Shown here in pieces: positions 33,436 through 41,594 of a DNA stretch of 61,401 nt. Source of the DNA: Austwickia sp. TVS 96-490-7B. GTDB taxonomy: Bacteria > Actinomycetota > Actinomycetes > Actinomycetales > Dermatophilaceae. Where the stretch lies: NCBI RefSeq assembly GCF_019331795.1, contig NZ_JAHPZL010000008.1:279104-340504 (forward strand), written 5' to 3'. The translations under genes and the position numbers were made by a program. The notes beneath the pieces are model-generated. The model was not told where the DNA came from. It saw nothing but the letters and a program-made list of their open reading frames with translations, and ran no database searches. Each line of letters starts with the position of its first letter. Positions within the stretch are counted from its first letter, which is position 1.

Positions 33436-34989
33436 ATGGACCTCGGTGTCGACTTCGGGACCACCCGCACGTTTGTCGCTTTCGCGGACCGGGGTAACTA
33501 TCCGGTCGCGTCGTTCCTTGATGACGAAGGCGATGCGCACGAGTTTTTTCCGTCGGTGGTGTCCTGCCGTGGCGACGATGTGGTGTATGGGTTTGCTGCG
33601 CTGACGGCTGCGGCTGAAGGCGGGCCGTTAGTCCGGTCGTTCAAGCGGTTGCTGGCACGACCGGATGTCAGCGCGGATCTGCCGGTGCAGGTCGGTGACC
33701 GCGCGGTGCCGTTGTTAACGCTGCTGACCGGATATATGACGGCAGTACGGGAAGCGTTGACTGAACGCAGCAGCATTTCGGCACGTCTCGGTGCAGATGG
33801 CTTGGGGGCCACCGTGGTAGCTGTCCCGGCGCATGCGCATGGCACCCAGAGATTCTTGACCTTGGAGGCGTTCCGGCGGGCGGGGTTCACCGTGACCGGC
33901 ATGCTCAATGAGCCCTCAGCTGCTGGTTTCGAATACACCCATCATCGGGGACGCACGCTGAGTTCACGCCGGACCAGGGTTGTGGTGTACGACTTGGGAG
34001 CAGGCACCTTCGATGCATCCTTGGTATGTGTGGATGGCAGCCACCATGACGTGATTGCGTCGTTGGGGATGAACCAGTTGGGCGGGGATGATTTCGATCA
34101 GGCGCTGGTGGAGTGCGCCTTAGAGACAGCGAAGACGTCACGGACGGAGTTGACACGCCGTCAATACCGGCAGTTGGTAGAGGAGTGCCGCGAAGCGAAA
34201 GAGCATCTCTCGCCACAGTCCCGGCGGATCGCGCTAGAAGTCGGCACCGACGAAATTGTGGTGCCGACCGATGATTTCTACGCCCGGGCTGCGACCTTGG
34301 TGGAGTCGACAGTGGAGGCGATGGCTCCCCTGATCGATGGACTGGACGAGGGAGAACCTGACCTGACCGAAGTCGCCGGGGTCTATCTCGTGGGCGGGGC
34401 GAGCGGGTTGCCGTTGGTGCCGAGGATGTTGCGGGCCCGCTTCGGTCGACGAGTGCACCGATCGCCGTACCCGGCAGCCTCGACAGCGATCGGCTTGGCG
34501 ATCGCTGCTGACCCGGAAGCGGGGTATCACTTGCGGGATCGGCTGTCTCGGGGTTTCGGGGTATTCCGGGAAGCTGCCGGGGGTCGGGATTTGACGTTCG
34601 ATCCGATCCTGGATCGGACGGCACCCTTGCCGCAGACCGGCGCCACGGTCATCACCCGGGAGTATCGTGCGGCACACAACGTGGGGTGGTTCCGGTTTGT
34701 GGAGTACACCGACGTGGATGTGGATGGTCAACCGTACGGCGACCTCGTGCCATTTGCTGAGGTGGTCTTTCCCTTCGATCCGATGCTGCAGCGGGACGAG
34801 GCTCGTCGGGGCAGTCGCGCTGGAGGATCGTCGGAGCGGGCGGTGTTGGCCGGCGTGGCAGTGGAACGACGAGATGATGGTCCGGCCGTGCGAGAGACCT
34901 ACAGCATCGACGCGAACGGCATCGTCCAGGTGTGTCTGCAGGATCTGGAAACGGGATATCAGCAGGAGCATCGACTCCAAGCGTGGTGA
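33436..34989 (+). CDS. Hsp70-like ATPase without a canonical substrate-binding domain
   Basis: About 517 residues from ATG 33436 (MDLGVDFGTTRTFVAFAD); other starts at 33430 or a GTG at 33412 with GGAG are possible. The actin-like ATPase domain is complete: phosphate-1 VDFGTTRTF, the ATVVAVPAHAHGTQR and NEPSAAGFEY segments, phosphate-2 VVYDLGAGTFDASLV, connect-2 and adenosine motif VYLVGGASGLPLV. The last 150 residues do not resemble the DnaK beta-sandwich but may be a degenerate version (ETYSIDANGIVQVCLQDLETG). There is no DnaJ or GrpE nearby, so it is a specialised Hsp70. Confidence 0.88.
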   Translation: MDLGVDFGTTRTFVAFADRGNYPVASFLDDEGDAHEFFPSVVSCRGDDVVYGFAALTAAAEGGPLVRSFKRLLARPDVSADLPVQVGDRAVPLLTLLTGYMTAVREALTERSSISARLGADGLGATVVAVPAHAHGTQRFLTLEAFRRAGFTVTGMLNEPSAAGFEYTHHRGRTLSSRRTRVVVYDLGAGTFDASLVCVDGSHHDVIASLGMNQLGGDDFDQALVECALETAKTSRTELTRRQYRQLVEECREAKEHLSPQSRRIALEVGTDEIVVPTDDFYARAATLVESTVEAMAPLIDGLDEGEPDLTEVAGVYLVGGASGLPLVPRMLRARFGRRVHRSPYPAASTAIGLAIAADPEAGYHLRDRLSRGFGVFREAAGGRDLTFDPILDRTAPLPQTGATVITREYRAAHNVGWFRFVEYTDVDVDGQPYGDLVPFAEVVFPFDPMLQRDEARRGSRAGGSSERAVLAGVAVERRDDGPAVRETYSIDANGIVQVCLQDLETGYQQEHRLQAW

Positions 34990-34994
34990 CCCCT

Positions 34995-35963
34995 TCAGGA
35001 GAGGGTCTCTCCGGGTGGTTGTTCCGCATCACCAGCGGGCTGGTCGACGCTGACGTAGACACGGTTGTCTTCGTAGGACCGAGGGTCCTCCAACGGCTCG
35101 AGATGACACATGAGTTGCAGCCCAGGGAAGCTCTGCGAGGCTGCAGCTTCGATGTCTTCAACGAGGTCATGCCCGCGTTGGACGCTCCACTGGCCAGGGA
35201 CAAGGACGTGAACTTCAGCGAATTTCTGATGGCCAGCTTCGCGGGTTCGTACGGCGTGGAAGGCCACCTCGGCGCTGGCAAATGTGGTGAGGATCTGGGA
35301 GAAGGTGGTGTTGTCTTCTTCCGGCCAGGCGACGTCCATCAAACCGTCGACTGACTGTTGCAGGAGCTGATATCCGGTGACGATGATGTTGATTCCCACG
35401 AGTAGCGCCACGATGGGGTCGAGTCGCTCCCATCCAGTGATCCCGACGAGAAGAACTCCGACGACGACTCCGACGGACGTCCATACGTCGGTGAGGAGGT
35501 GCTTGCCATCTGCGGACAGGGTGAGAGAGCGATGCTCCTTGCCAGCACGCATCAGGACAACAGCGACGGCTCCGTTGATGACGGAGGCGAGCACGCTGAC
35601 GGCGAGCCCGATCCCGACGTTGTCCAGGGGCTGCGGATGGATCATCCGGTCGACCGCGGTGAAGACGATGACGCAGGCTGCAACGACGATCATGCCGCCT
35701 TCGACGGCAGCGGAGAAGTATTCGGCTTTAGCATGGCCGAAATGATGTCCGTCATCGGCGGGTCTGGCGGCGACGCGTAATGCGATGAGCGCCACGACTG
35801 CGGCAACAAGGTTGACCACTGATTCAGCGGCGTCGGAGAGTAGCCCAACCGAGTCGGTGACCAGATAGGCCAGGGTCTTCATCGCGATCGTGGCGATAGC
35901 GGCTGCAATGGAGAGCCAGGCATACCGGGTGAGATCGGCGCGGGCATTCTCAGATGTCGTCAC
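34995..35963 (-). CDS. Cation diffusion facilitator family transporter
   Basis: 322 residues with about six membrane helices: helix 2 has LLSDAAESVVNLVAA (metal-binding Asp and neighbours), the loop HHFGHAKAEYF, helix 5 has LLTDVWTSVGVVVG (HxxxD-type metal site, here H-LLTD), and the C-terminal cytoplasmic domain has FHAVRTREAGHQKFAEVHVLVPG. It exports divalent metals (Zn, Fe, Mn, Co) in exchange for protons. A DtxR-like box lies 38 bp upstream of the start, which would favour iron or manganese. It converges on the Hsp70-like gene with a 5-bp gap. Confidence 0.9.
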   Translation of the reverse strand: MTTSENARADLTRYAWLSIAAAIATIAMKTLAYLVTDSVGLLSDAAESVVNLVAAVVALIALRVAARPADDGHHFGHAKAEYFSAAVEGGMIVVAACVIVFTAVDRMIHPQPLDNVGIGLAVSVLASVINGAVAVVLMRAGKEHRSLTLSADGKHLLTDVWTSVGVVVGVLLVGITGWERLDPIVALLVGINIIVTGYQLLQQSVDGLMDVAWPEEDNTTFSQILTTFASAEVAFHAVRTREAGHQKFAEVHVLVPGQWSVQRGHDLVEDIEAAASQSFPGLQLMCHLEPLEDPRSYEDNRVYVSVDQPAGDAEQPPGETLS

Positions 35964-36000
35964 TGAATCCAGTATGTCCGCCTGGTAGGGCTGCGACCAG

Positions 36001-36019
36001 GTAGGTAAGGCTCACCATG
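36001..36019 (-). promoter_or_regulatory. Possible DtxR/IdeR box upstream of the CDF gene
   Basis: The plus strand reads GTAGGTAAGGCTCACCATG. Its core TAGGTAAGGCTcACC matches the common DtxR box TTAGGTAAGGCTAACCTAA except for one core change and a poor last three bases. It lies 38 bp before the transporter start. It is weaker than the feo box. Confidence 0.45.
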
Positions 36020-36042
36020 CCCCTGACAAGCCAGCAACACAG

Positions 36043-36077
36043 TGGTGGGGCACCGCTTTTCGCGCGGCACCCCACCA
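36043..36077 (-). terminator. Hairpin between the amidase gene and the CDF gene
   Basis: TGGTGGGG-CA-CCGC (36043-36056) pairs with GCGG-CA-CCCCACCA around a small loop, with a two-base internal bulge. It lies about 30 bp past the amidase stop and separates that gene from the CDF promoter. Confidence 0.55.
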
Positions 36078-36105
36078 TGGAAAAAACGTGCTGAGATCTC
36101 ATCAA

Positions 36106-38124
36106 TCAGCCGGAGAAGACAGTGAATCCCGCATATGACTCGCCGATTTTCTTGGTGTCGACAGAGGCATCTCCGGTGCGGTTGCTGATATACCCAGAAC
36201 CATCAGATGTCACACCGAGAACTGCGGACTTCTTGTCACCATAGGCATTCCAGATCCCGACCAGGCTGGCAAACCGACCAAAATCACCATTGAGGACGAA
36301 TTGCCGGGGAAATCCACCTTTTCCGTCGCCGTAATAGATAATTCCACGGCCGTCATGGGTGATCGCCATGACGTCGACCTTGCCGTCACCGTTCCAGTCA
36401 CCCACTCCCGCGAGCGCACGGATGTTTTGCCAGCCGTGACCGATGACCACGCCGGCGGCGCTGTACCCGCCACGTCCGTTGCCGGAGTAGAGGTACATCT
36501 TGCCGTCGACTTTGCTGGTGGTGATGATGTCTGGTTTGCCGTCACCATTCCAGTCGCCGGGTGCGATGACGGCTTGCATGCCGTTCCAGTTGAACCCGAT
36601 GGTCTTGGAGCCGTAGAAGCTGCCCTTGCCATCGCCGGGATAGAGCCACAGTTCAGCGGTGGTGTTTTTGCGGGCGATGATGTCCGGGGTGCCGTCGCCA
36701 TTCCAGTCGCCGACGATGGTGACGACGTCAAATTTGTCCCATCCGGGACCGCCGATCAGTTCCATCGGGGTCATATCGCCCTTGCCGTTGGGGCTGGACA
36801 AGGTGAGTTTGGAGGAGGGGTCCCGCCCTAACACGTCTGAGTCCTGCATGCCGTCGAAGTCTCGGAAGACGGTGCTGCTGGGAGTGACCGGTCCGCTTGG
36901 GGAGGACATGGCGGCAGCGACGTCCTTGCGGATTCCGGGGATGAGGGGGTACAGGTTGGCCCCTGGACAGGCGGTGTAGTAGTGGTCGCGGTGCCCATTG
37001 ATGGTGGGCATTGTCTCGTACCGGTCGGTTTTGTTGTTGTACCAGGTGGTGCTGCCGAGCGGGTTGATGCCGTGCAAGCTGGCCTTCCACGCGAGGAGCT
37101 TGACCAGTGCGGCCCGAGCTGACCCTGAGAGTCGTTCCTCTTCATAGTTGCCGAGCATTGAGACCCCGACACCGCGATCGTTGTTGCTGAGCTGCGCTGC
37201 GGGGAAGACTGGCTGTTCAGGATAGAGCCACGCTCGGCCCTGCCAGATCCGTCCCCACCGGTCGATCACAAAGTTGTAGGCGATGTCATCCCATCCCAGG
37301 ATCTTCGTGGCGTAGCGGTACATCGAGCGCATCATGCCGGGCACCATGTCGGCGGTGTAGTTGTTGGTGTCGGCGGTGTGGTGGATGACGATGCCGCGGG
37401 GGGTGTTGTTTTCTGGGGTGCCGGTCCGCCAGGATTCGTCGGCTCCCCATTGGGCTCGGGTGTAGATCGCTGGTCGTGGAGTGACGGCCTGGGCGGCACC
37501 GACCTGAGCGGTGCCTACGGTGGCATCGGCCTCAGATTCCCCGGGGTCGATCACGGTGAGTTGTGGGTCCACGGGGGCATGTCCGGGTGCGCCCAGGATG
37601 CGTGCTTGGACCTGGGTGGCCCCGGACACCATGTACAACTCGCTACCGATCTTGCGTTGATCAGCAGGGACGCTGTTTTTTTTCGGTGCGCCGCTATCCG
37701 GCCCGGTGGAGGGATCGACTTCCATCGTCTCCCACTCGCCCCAGCGGCCGTCCTTGAACGTGCGTAGCTGCGCTGCTGTAGCTCCACCAGTCCCGTTTTT
37801 CCAGGTGAGACCGACGGCGCTGAGGTGTTCTTTGACCGGTTGTGGAGTGGTGAGTTTAAGGACGGTGACGCCCTGATCGGGAAGTCGTTGGGCCCCAGCG
37901 CTGGTGTCTGTGACTTCCTGACGGGCTTGGGAAATCTCTGGTGAGGTGGCATGGTCAGCGCCGTCAACCCCGCTCGCGGGTCGTTCTACCAGTGGTGTCT
38001 GGGATGAGTCACCTTGGACGGGGTGGGGTGTCGGGCCTGCTTGGGACAGGTCGAGCGGCAGCGCCACGAAGATCGGGGTCAGCAGGAGGCCACCGACCAG
38101 AGGGGTCAGTCGTCGTAACTGCAC
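36106..38124 (-). CDS. Secreted PGRP-type N-acetylmuramoyl-L-alanine amidase with FG-GAP/VCBS repeats
   Basis: 672 residues from a GTG with GAGGAG upstream (VQLRRLTPLVGGLLLTP); a longer frame would start at 38241. A signal peptide is followed by a linker region, then a peptidoglycan-recognition/amidase-2 domain at about 215-380 (YTRAQWGADESW, GIVIHHTAD with zinc His, DIAYNFVIDRWGRIWQGR, NGHRDHYYTACPG). Residues 420-660 contain repeated calcium-loop FG-GAP motifs (GDWNGDGTPDIIARK, GDWNGDGKPDIITTS, GDWNGDGKVDVMAIT). It cleaves the amide between MurNAc and the stem peptide in the wall. Confidence 0.94.
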   Translation of the reverse strand: MQLRRLTPLVGGLLLTPIFVALPLDLSQAGPTPHPVQGDSSQTPLVERPASGVDGADHATSPEISQARQEVTDTSAGAQRLPDQGVTVLKLTTPQPVKEHLSAVGLTWKNGTGGATAAQLRTFKDGRWGEWETMEVDPSTGPDSGAPKKNSVPADQRKIGSELYMVSGATQVQARILGAPGHAPVDPQLTVIDPGESEADATVGTAQVGAAQAVTPRPAIYTRAQWGADESWRTGTPENNTPRGIVIHHTADTNNYTADMVPGMMRSMYRYATKILGWDDIAYNFVIDRWGRIWQGRAWLYPEQPVFPAAQLSNNDRGVGVSMLGNYEEERLSGSARAALVKLLAWKASLHGINPLGSTTWYNNKTDRYETMPTINGHRDHYYTACPGANLYPLIPGIRKDVAAAMSSPSGPVTPSSTVFRDFDGMQDSDVLGRDPSSKLTLSSPNGKGDMTPMELIGGPGWDKFDVVTIVGDWNGDGTPDIIARKNTTAELWLYPGDGKGSFYGSKTIGFNWNGMQAVIAPGDWNGDGKPDIITTSKVDGKMYLYSGNGRGGYSAAGVVIGHGWQNIRALAGVGDWNGDGKVDVMAITHDGRGIIYYGDGKGGFPRQFVLNGDFGRFASLVGIWNAYGDKKSAVLGVTSDGSGYISNRTGDASVDTKKIGESYAGFTVFSG

Positions 38125-38546
38125 TTCGCTTCTCCTCGCGTTTGGTGTCGTGACGCGTATGCGCCACCAGAACCCCCTGCATCGACATCCGTTGCCGGTC
38201 AGATTCGGCCACAACGGACTCTGTAGAACGTTCGGCACCAACGCCGGAATGATGAGCTAATGTACGGCGAATTCTTCATCGATCAACCCGACGGAGGCGC
38301 CTTGACTAGCCTGCGCGGCCAGCTGAATGAGAATAACCCGGCGACGTCAAGAGATCGACAGAATGAGTGCGAACATCTTCGCACAGCACATTCTTGGACA
38401 ATCGTACGGAATAGAGAAGATGCGCAACTCATGCCGCATCACATGCATTTTTAATATGACCGGCGAGTAGCTTTGCTCATCCAAAACGCCGACGTATCGG
38501 TCCATTTCGGACGCCAGCCCGCGCCCCCGACAGACCCCTCAGACAG
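38125..38546. other. Intergenic stretch upstream of the amidase gene
   Basis: No supported gene in about 420 bp. A plus-strand frame (38260-38454, 64 codons) lacks a ribosome site and family features. The stretch is AT-richer near 38420-38460 and should contain the amidase promoter; the right end holds the pfp terminator. Confidence 0.45.
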
Positions 38547-38580
38547 CGTAGGGGCCGGTGCGATGGCACCGGCCCCTACG
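38547..38580 (-). terminator. 15-bp perfect hairpin after pfp
   Basis: CGTAGGGGCCGGTGC (38547-38561) pairs with GCACCGGCCCCTACG (38566-38580) around a GATG loop, 12 bp beyond the pfp stop codon. Confidence 0.85.
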
Positions 38581-38592
38581 ACGTACTCGCGA

Positions 38593-39795
38593 TCAGATCT
38601 GGCCGATCTCGCTCAACATCGTCTGGTACCACGGAGCGGACGCATCAAACGGCTTGTGCCCAGCGATGCGCTCGAACTCGATCGGGCGCAACTCGTCACC
38701 GCGCTCCTCGTCGTTGCCAATCACGCCAGGCGTGCCAGCCAACGCCGCATCGACAGCCATGGTCGTCATCTGCGCGATCAGCGCCAGGTCAGCCTCGTTT
38801 GCCGCCGCCGACCGGGAGAAGTATCCGGACTTCTGGACCAGGACTTTCTGCGCCCCCACCTTCTCGGCGAACTGCTTGCCGAACCAGGCGCCCGGGTTGA
38901 TGTCGTTCAGGCGGACGTGGCCGAACGCATCCCGGGGGACCTCCTCGCCGTTGCGTTCCATGAGCGCGACGATGTCGGAGACCCCAGCACCCTCGGAGAG
39001 GAAAATGTTGACATTGCCGACCTCGTCCATGACGGTCTTGAGTCGGCTGGCCTCAGCGTCGATGTCAAGGTCCATCTCCGGGACGTACACACCGTGGATG
39101 TCCCACGCCTGTCGAGACAGCCCGATCTCCGGGAGCCACTCGCGGGTGTCCAGCCATTCGCGGTAGGCCTTGGCTGTCGCCGCAGTCAGCCAGCCGCAGT
39201 TACGGCCCATGACCTCATGGATGATGAGCATCCGCGAGCCAGAGTTGTGCTCAGCCAAGACATTCGCCGCGAACCGGGCACCCTGGTCCGCAGCCGTCAT
39301 GGCACCCAACGACTGGCGGATCGGCACGATGTCGTTATCGATGGTCTTCGGTAGACCCACTACGACCAGGTGATGGCCGGTCTTTTCCAGGTGAGCGGCG
39401 AGATCAGCCGCGGTGGTGTTGGTGTCATCTCCACCGATGGTGTGCAGGACGTCGACGCCGTCAGCAGTCAGCCGCTCTGCAGCAAACGCCAAGGGGTCGG
39501 TGCCGTCATCAGGGACCAGCCCGCGAGCGATGAGGTCAGTGGTGTTGGTGAGCTTCACCCGGGAGTTGCCGATCGGGGAGCCACCGAATTCGTGCAGCAA
39601 GGCGGCTTTGGCGCGCACCTCGTCGGTCACGGTGATGTAGTCGCCGGTGAGCAAGCCTTGATATCCATGCTTGTAGGCGATGATCTCGACCTCGGGGGCC
39701 ACCTGCGTGTAACGCTCGATGAGACCGCCCACGGCGGAGGACAGACAGGGGGCGAATCCGCCCGCGGTGAGAAGGGCCACTCGGCGAATGGTCAT
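38593..39795 (-). CDS. pfp: Pyrophosphate--fructose 6-phosphate 1-phosphotransferase
   Basis: 400 residues. It belongs to the phosphofructokinase family: GGFAPCLSSAVGG at the N-terminus, GGDDTN at 121-126, PKTIDND at 149-155 with the catalytic Asp, and MGRNCGWLTA. The Asp in GGDD (where ATP-PFKs have GGDG) is the accepted mark of PPi dependence, and the K of PKTIDND supports it. It interconverts F6P and F1,6BP reversibly using PPi in glycolysis/gluconeogenesis. It is a single-gene unit with its own terminator. Confidence 0.93.
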   Translation of the reverse strand: MTIRRVALLTAGGFAPCLSSAVGGLIERYTQVAPEVEIIAYKHGYQGLLTGDYITVTDEVRAKAALLHEFGGSPIGNSRVKLTNTTDLIARGLVPDDGTDPLAFAAERLTADGVDVLHTIGGDDTNTTAADLAAHLEKTGHHLVVVGLPKTIDNDIVPIRQSLGAMTAADQGARFAANVLAEHNSGSRMLIIHEVMGRNCGWLTAATAKAYREWLDTREWLPEIGLSRQAWDIHGVYVPEMDLDIDAEASRLKTVMDEVGNVNIFLSEGAGVSDIVALMERNGEEVPRDAFGHVRLNDINPGAWFGKQFAEKVGAQKVLVQKSGYFSRSAAANEADLALIAQMTTMAVDAALAGTPGVIGNDEERGDELRPIEFERIAGHKPFDASAPWYQTMLSEIGQI

Positions 39796-39957
39796 GCTGC
39801 ATCAGCTCCAGGGTCGACGTACTGACAGCTCCTCAGCCTAGTGCGTGTCTACCCAGCTCTGACCGAGGCGTCGGCGCAGCTCCCGACCCACTCGCCCCGC
39901 CGGACCCACCAGGATCTGCTGCCCACCCTGCGCGCGTCTGCCGTTGACGGAGGACGG

Positions 39958-41451
39958 TCAATCGTGATCCTCCGGCAGCGCCCAGGTGTGTACCGGCTCA
40001 TTGGTGGCAGCGAATTCGATGTAGAGGCGGAGCATCTCACGAAGAGCGCTGGCTCGATCCAGTCCTTGGGACTCCCATCGACGTACCGTGTCGATCTGCC
40101 AGGAAGCACCATTCTGGCGGGACAGGCAACGCCCTTCGATCACCCCGAGATACCGGTCAGCCGCCCGACTGGACACCCCTTCCGCAGACAAACCGTCATG
40201 AGCCATTCCCAGGAGGTGGCGCAACGTGAGTTCTTCGGCAGTGAGGGTGGCGTAGCCAGGCCAATACATCCGGCCGAGCATCCCGTCGCGGGCACCGTTG
40301 CGGAAGTTAGCTTCGGCAGCAGAAAAACTCATCTGCGTCCACACTGGACGATCCTCAGCCGACAATGCAGCCACCAGGCCGTAGTAGAACGCGGCATTGG
40401 CGACCATGTCGATTGGGGTCGGCCCAGACGGCAAGACCCGGTTTTCCACCCGAAGATGAGGACGGCCATCACTGGTGTCGTAGATCGGCCGGTTCCACCG
40501 ATACACCGTCCCGTTGTGCAGCATCAGCTCAGTCAATTGCGGGGCTCGCCCCTCGTCCAAGACCGCCACCGGATTTTCGTCGGACAGTTCGGGCAACAAC
40601 GCCGGGTAATACCGCACATTGTCTTCAAAGAGGTCAAAGATCGACGTAATCCAACGATCGCCAAAGCACACTCGGGGCCGCACCCCTTGGTTGACCAGCT
40701 CCACCGAACGGGTGTCTGCAGCCTGCTGGAAGAGCACGATCCGGGTCTCATGCCACAAGCAGGACCCATAAAAGTACGGCGAGTTCGCTGCGACCGCGAC
40801 TTGCGGGCCAGCCAACGCTTGGGCGGCATTCCACACCCGGGCAAAGCGTTGCGGCATCACCTGAAGATGCAACTGAAACGAGGTGCAGGCACTTTCCGGA
40901 GCGATCGAATCGCTGTAGAACGCCACCCTCTCCCCCGTGTGCCCCTCGATGTCGATGCACAGATCCTCGCCGCGAGCCCGCATGATGGCGTCGTTCAAAG
41001 CCTGAAATCGATTTTCCCGGCTCATCCATCCGTCAGTGAGATCTGATGGCATTAATGTCGGCACGATCCCCACCGACACCGGACTCGCCCCCATCCCGGC
41101 CCCGATCCGACGAAGATTTGCCAAGCGTTCGTCGAGGTCTTTTTCCAAGTCAAAGGCGCGGTCCCCCACGAGTACTCGCGGAGTGATGTTCATCTCCACG
41201 TTGAAACGCCCTAATTCAGGGACAAATGACGGGTCGTCGAGGGCAGTGAGCAGGTCAGCACCGCACCGTGATGGCCGCAGATCGGCATCCACTAGGCTCA
41301 GTTCCACCTCGCACCCCGTCGTGGGAGTCCCCCCGTCAAACCGTTGACTGGCCAGCATCCGTTCGAAGACGTCCAGGTCTTGCCGGACTTTCTCCCGGTA
41401 ACGCTGACGGACCTGGTTGTCCCAGTCCGTGCCGTTTACCCCTGCGCCCAT
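39958..41451 (-). CDS. Glutamate--cysteine ligase family protein (GCS2-type)
   Basis: 497 residues from the ATG at 41451 with a GGGAGG ribosome site (MGAGVNGTDWDNQV); a further in-frame start at 41535 is unlikely. The carboxylate-amine ligase fold shows TGCEVELSLVDADLRP (metal-binding Glu), PELGRFNVEMNITPR, SCTSFQLHLQVMP-like ESACTSFQLHLQV, and PHLRVENRVLPSGPTPIDMVAN. Actinobacteria usually lack glutathione; such proteins can instead serve ergothioneine synthesis (EgtA-like) or other gamma-glutamyl ligations. There is no egtB/C/D nearby, so substrate is undecided. Confidence 0.88.
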   Translation of the reverse strand: MGAGVNGTDWDNQVRQRYREKVRQDLDVFERMLASQRFDGGTPTTGCEVELSLVDADLRPSRCGADLLTALDDPSFVPELGRFNVEMNITPRVLVGDRAFDLEKDLDERLANLRRIGAGMGASPVSVGIVPTLMPSDLTDGWMSRENRFQALNDAIMRARGEDLCIDIEGHTGERVAFYSDSIAPESACTSFQLHLQVMPQRFARVWNAAQALAGPQVAVAANSPYFYGSCLWHETRIVLFQQAADTRSVELVNQGVRPRVCFGDRWITSIFDLFEDNVRYYPALLPELSDENPVAVLDEGRAPQLTELMLHNGTVYRWNRPIYDTSDGRPHLRVENRVLPSGPTPIDMVANAAFYYGLVAALSAEDRPVWTQMSFSAAEANFRNGARDGMLGRMYWPGYATLTAEELTLRHLLGMAHDGLSAEGVSSRAADRYLGVIEGRCLSRQNGASWQIDTVRRWESQGLDRASALREMLRLYIEFAATNEPVHTWALPEDHD

Positions 41452-41594
41452 CGCCCCTCCCGGATCGACTGGAGCATTCCTGACCGGAATCCTGCCAAGA
41501 AGTCGAGCAAAGCACAGTGCAGACCCCTGACGCATCTGACAGCGACAGGGAAAACATCGCCAGATGCGCCAGGGGTCATCCCGGCAGGGTCAGC

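Noticed and set aside
38215-38235. GAACGTTC near the amidase start, considered as a LexA (SOS) box
   Set aside because: The actinobacterial box needs a 4-bp spacer between GAAC and GTTC; here the half-sites abut.
39841-41046. 401-codon plus-strand frame opposite the GCS2-type ligase
   Set aside because: No family features; the ligase on the minus strand carries all conserved blocks.
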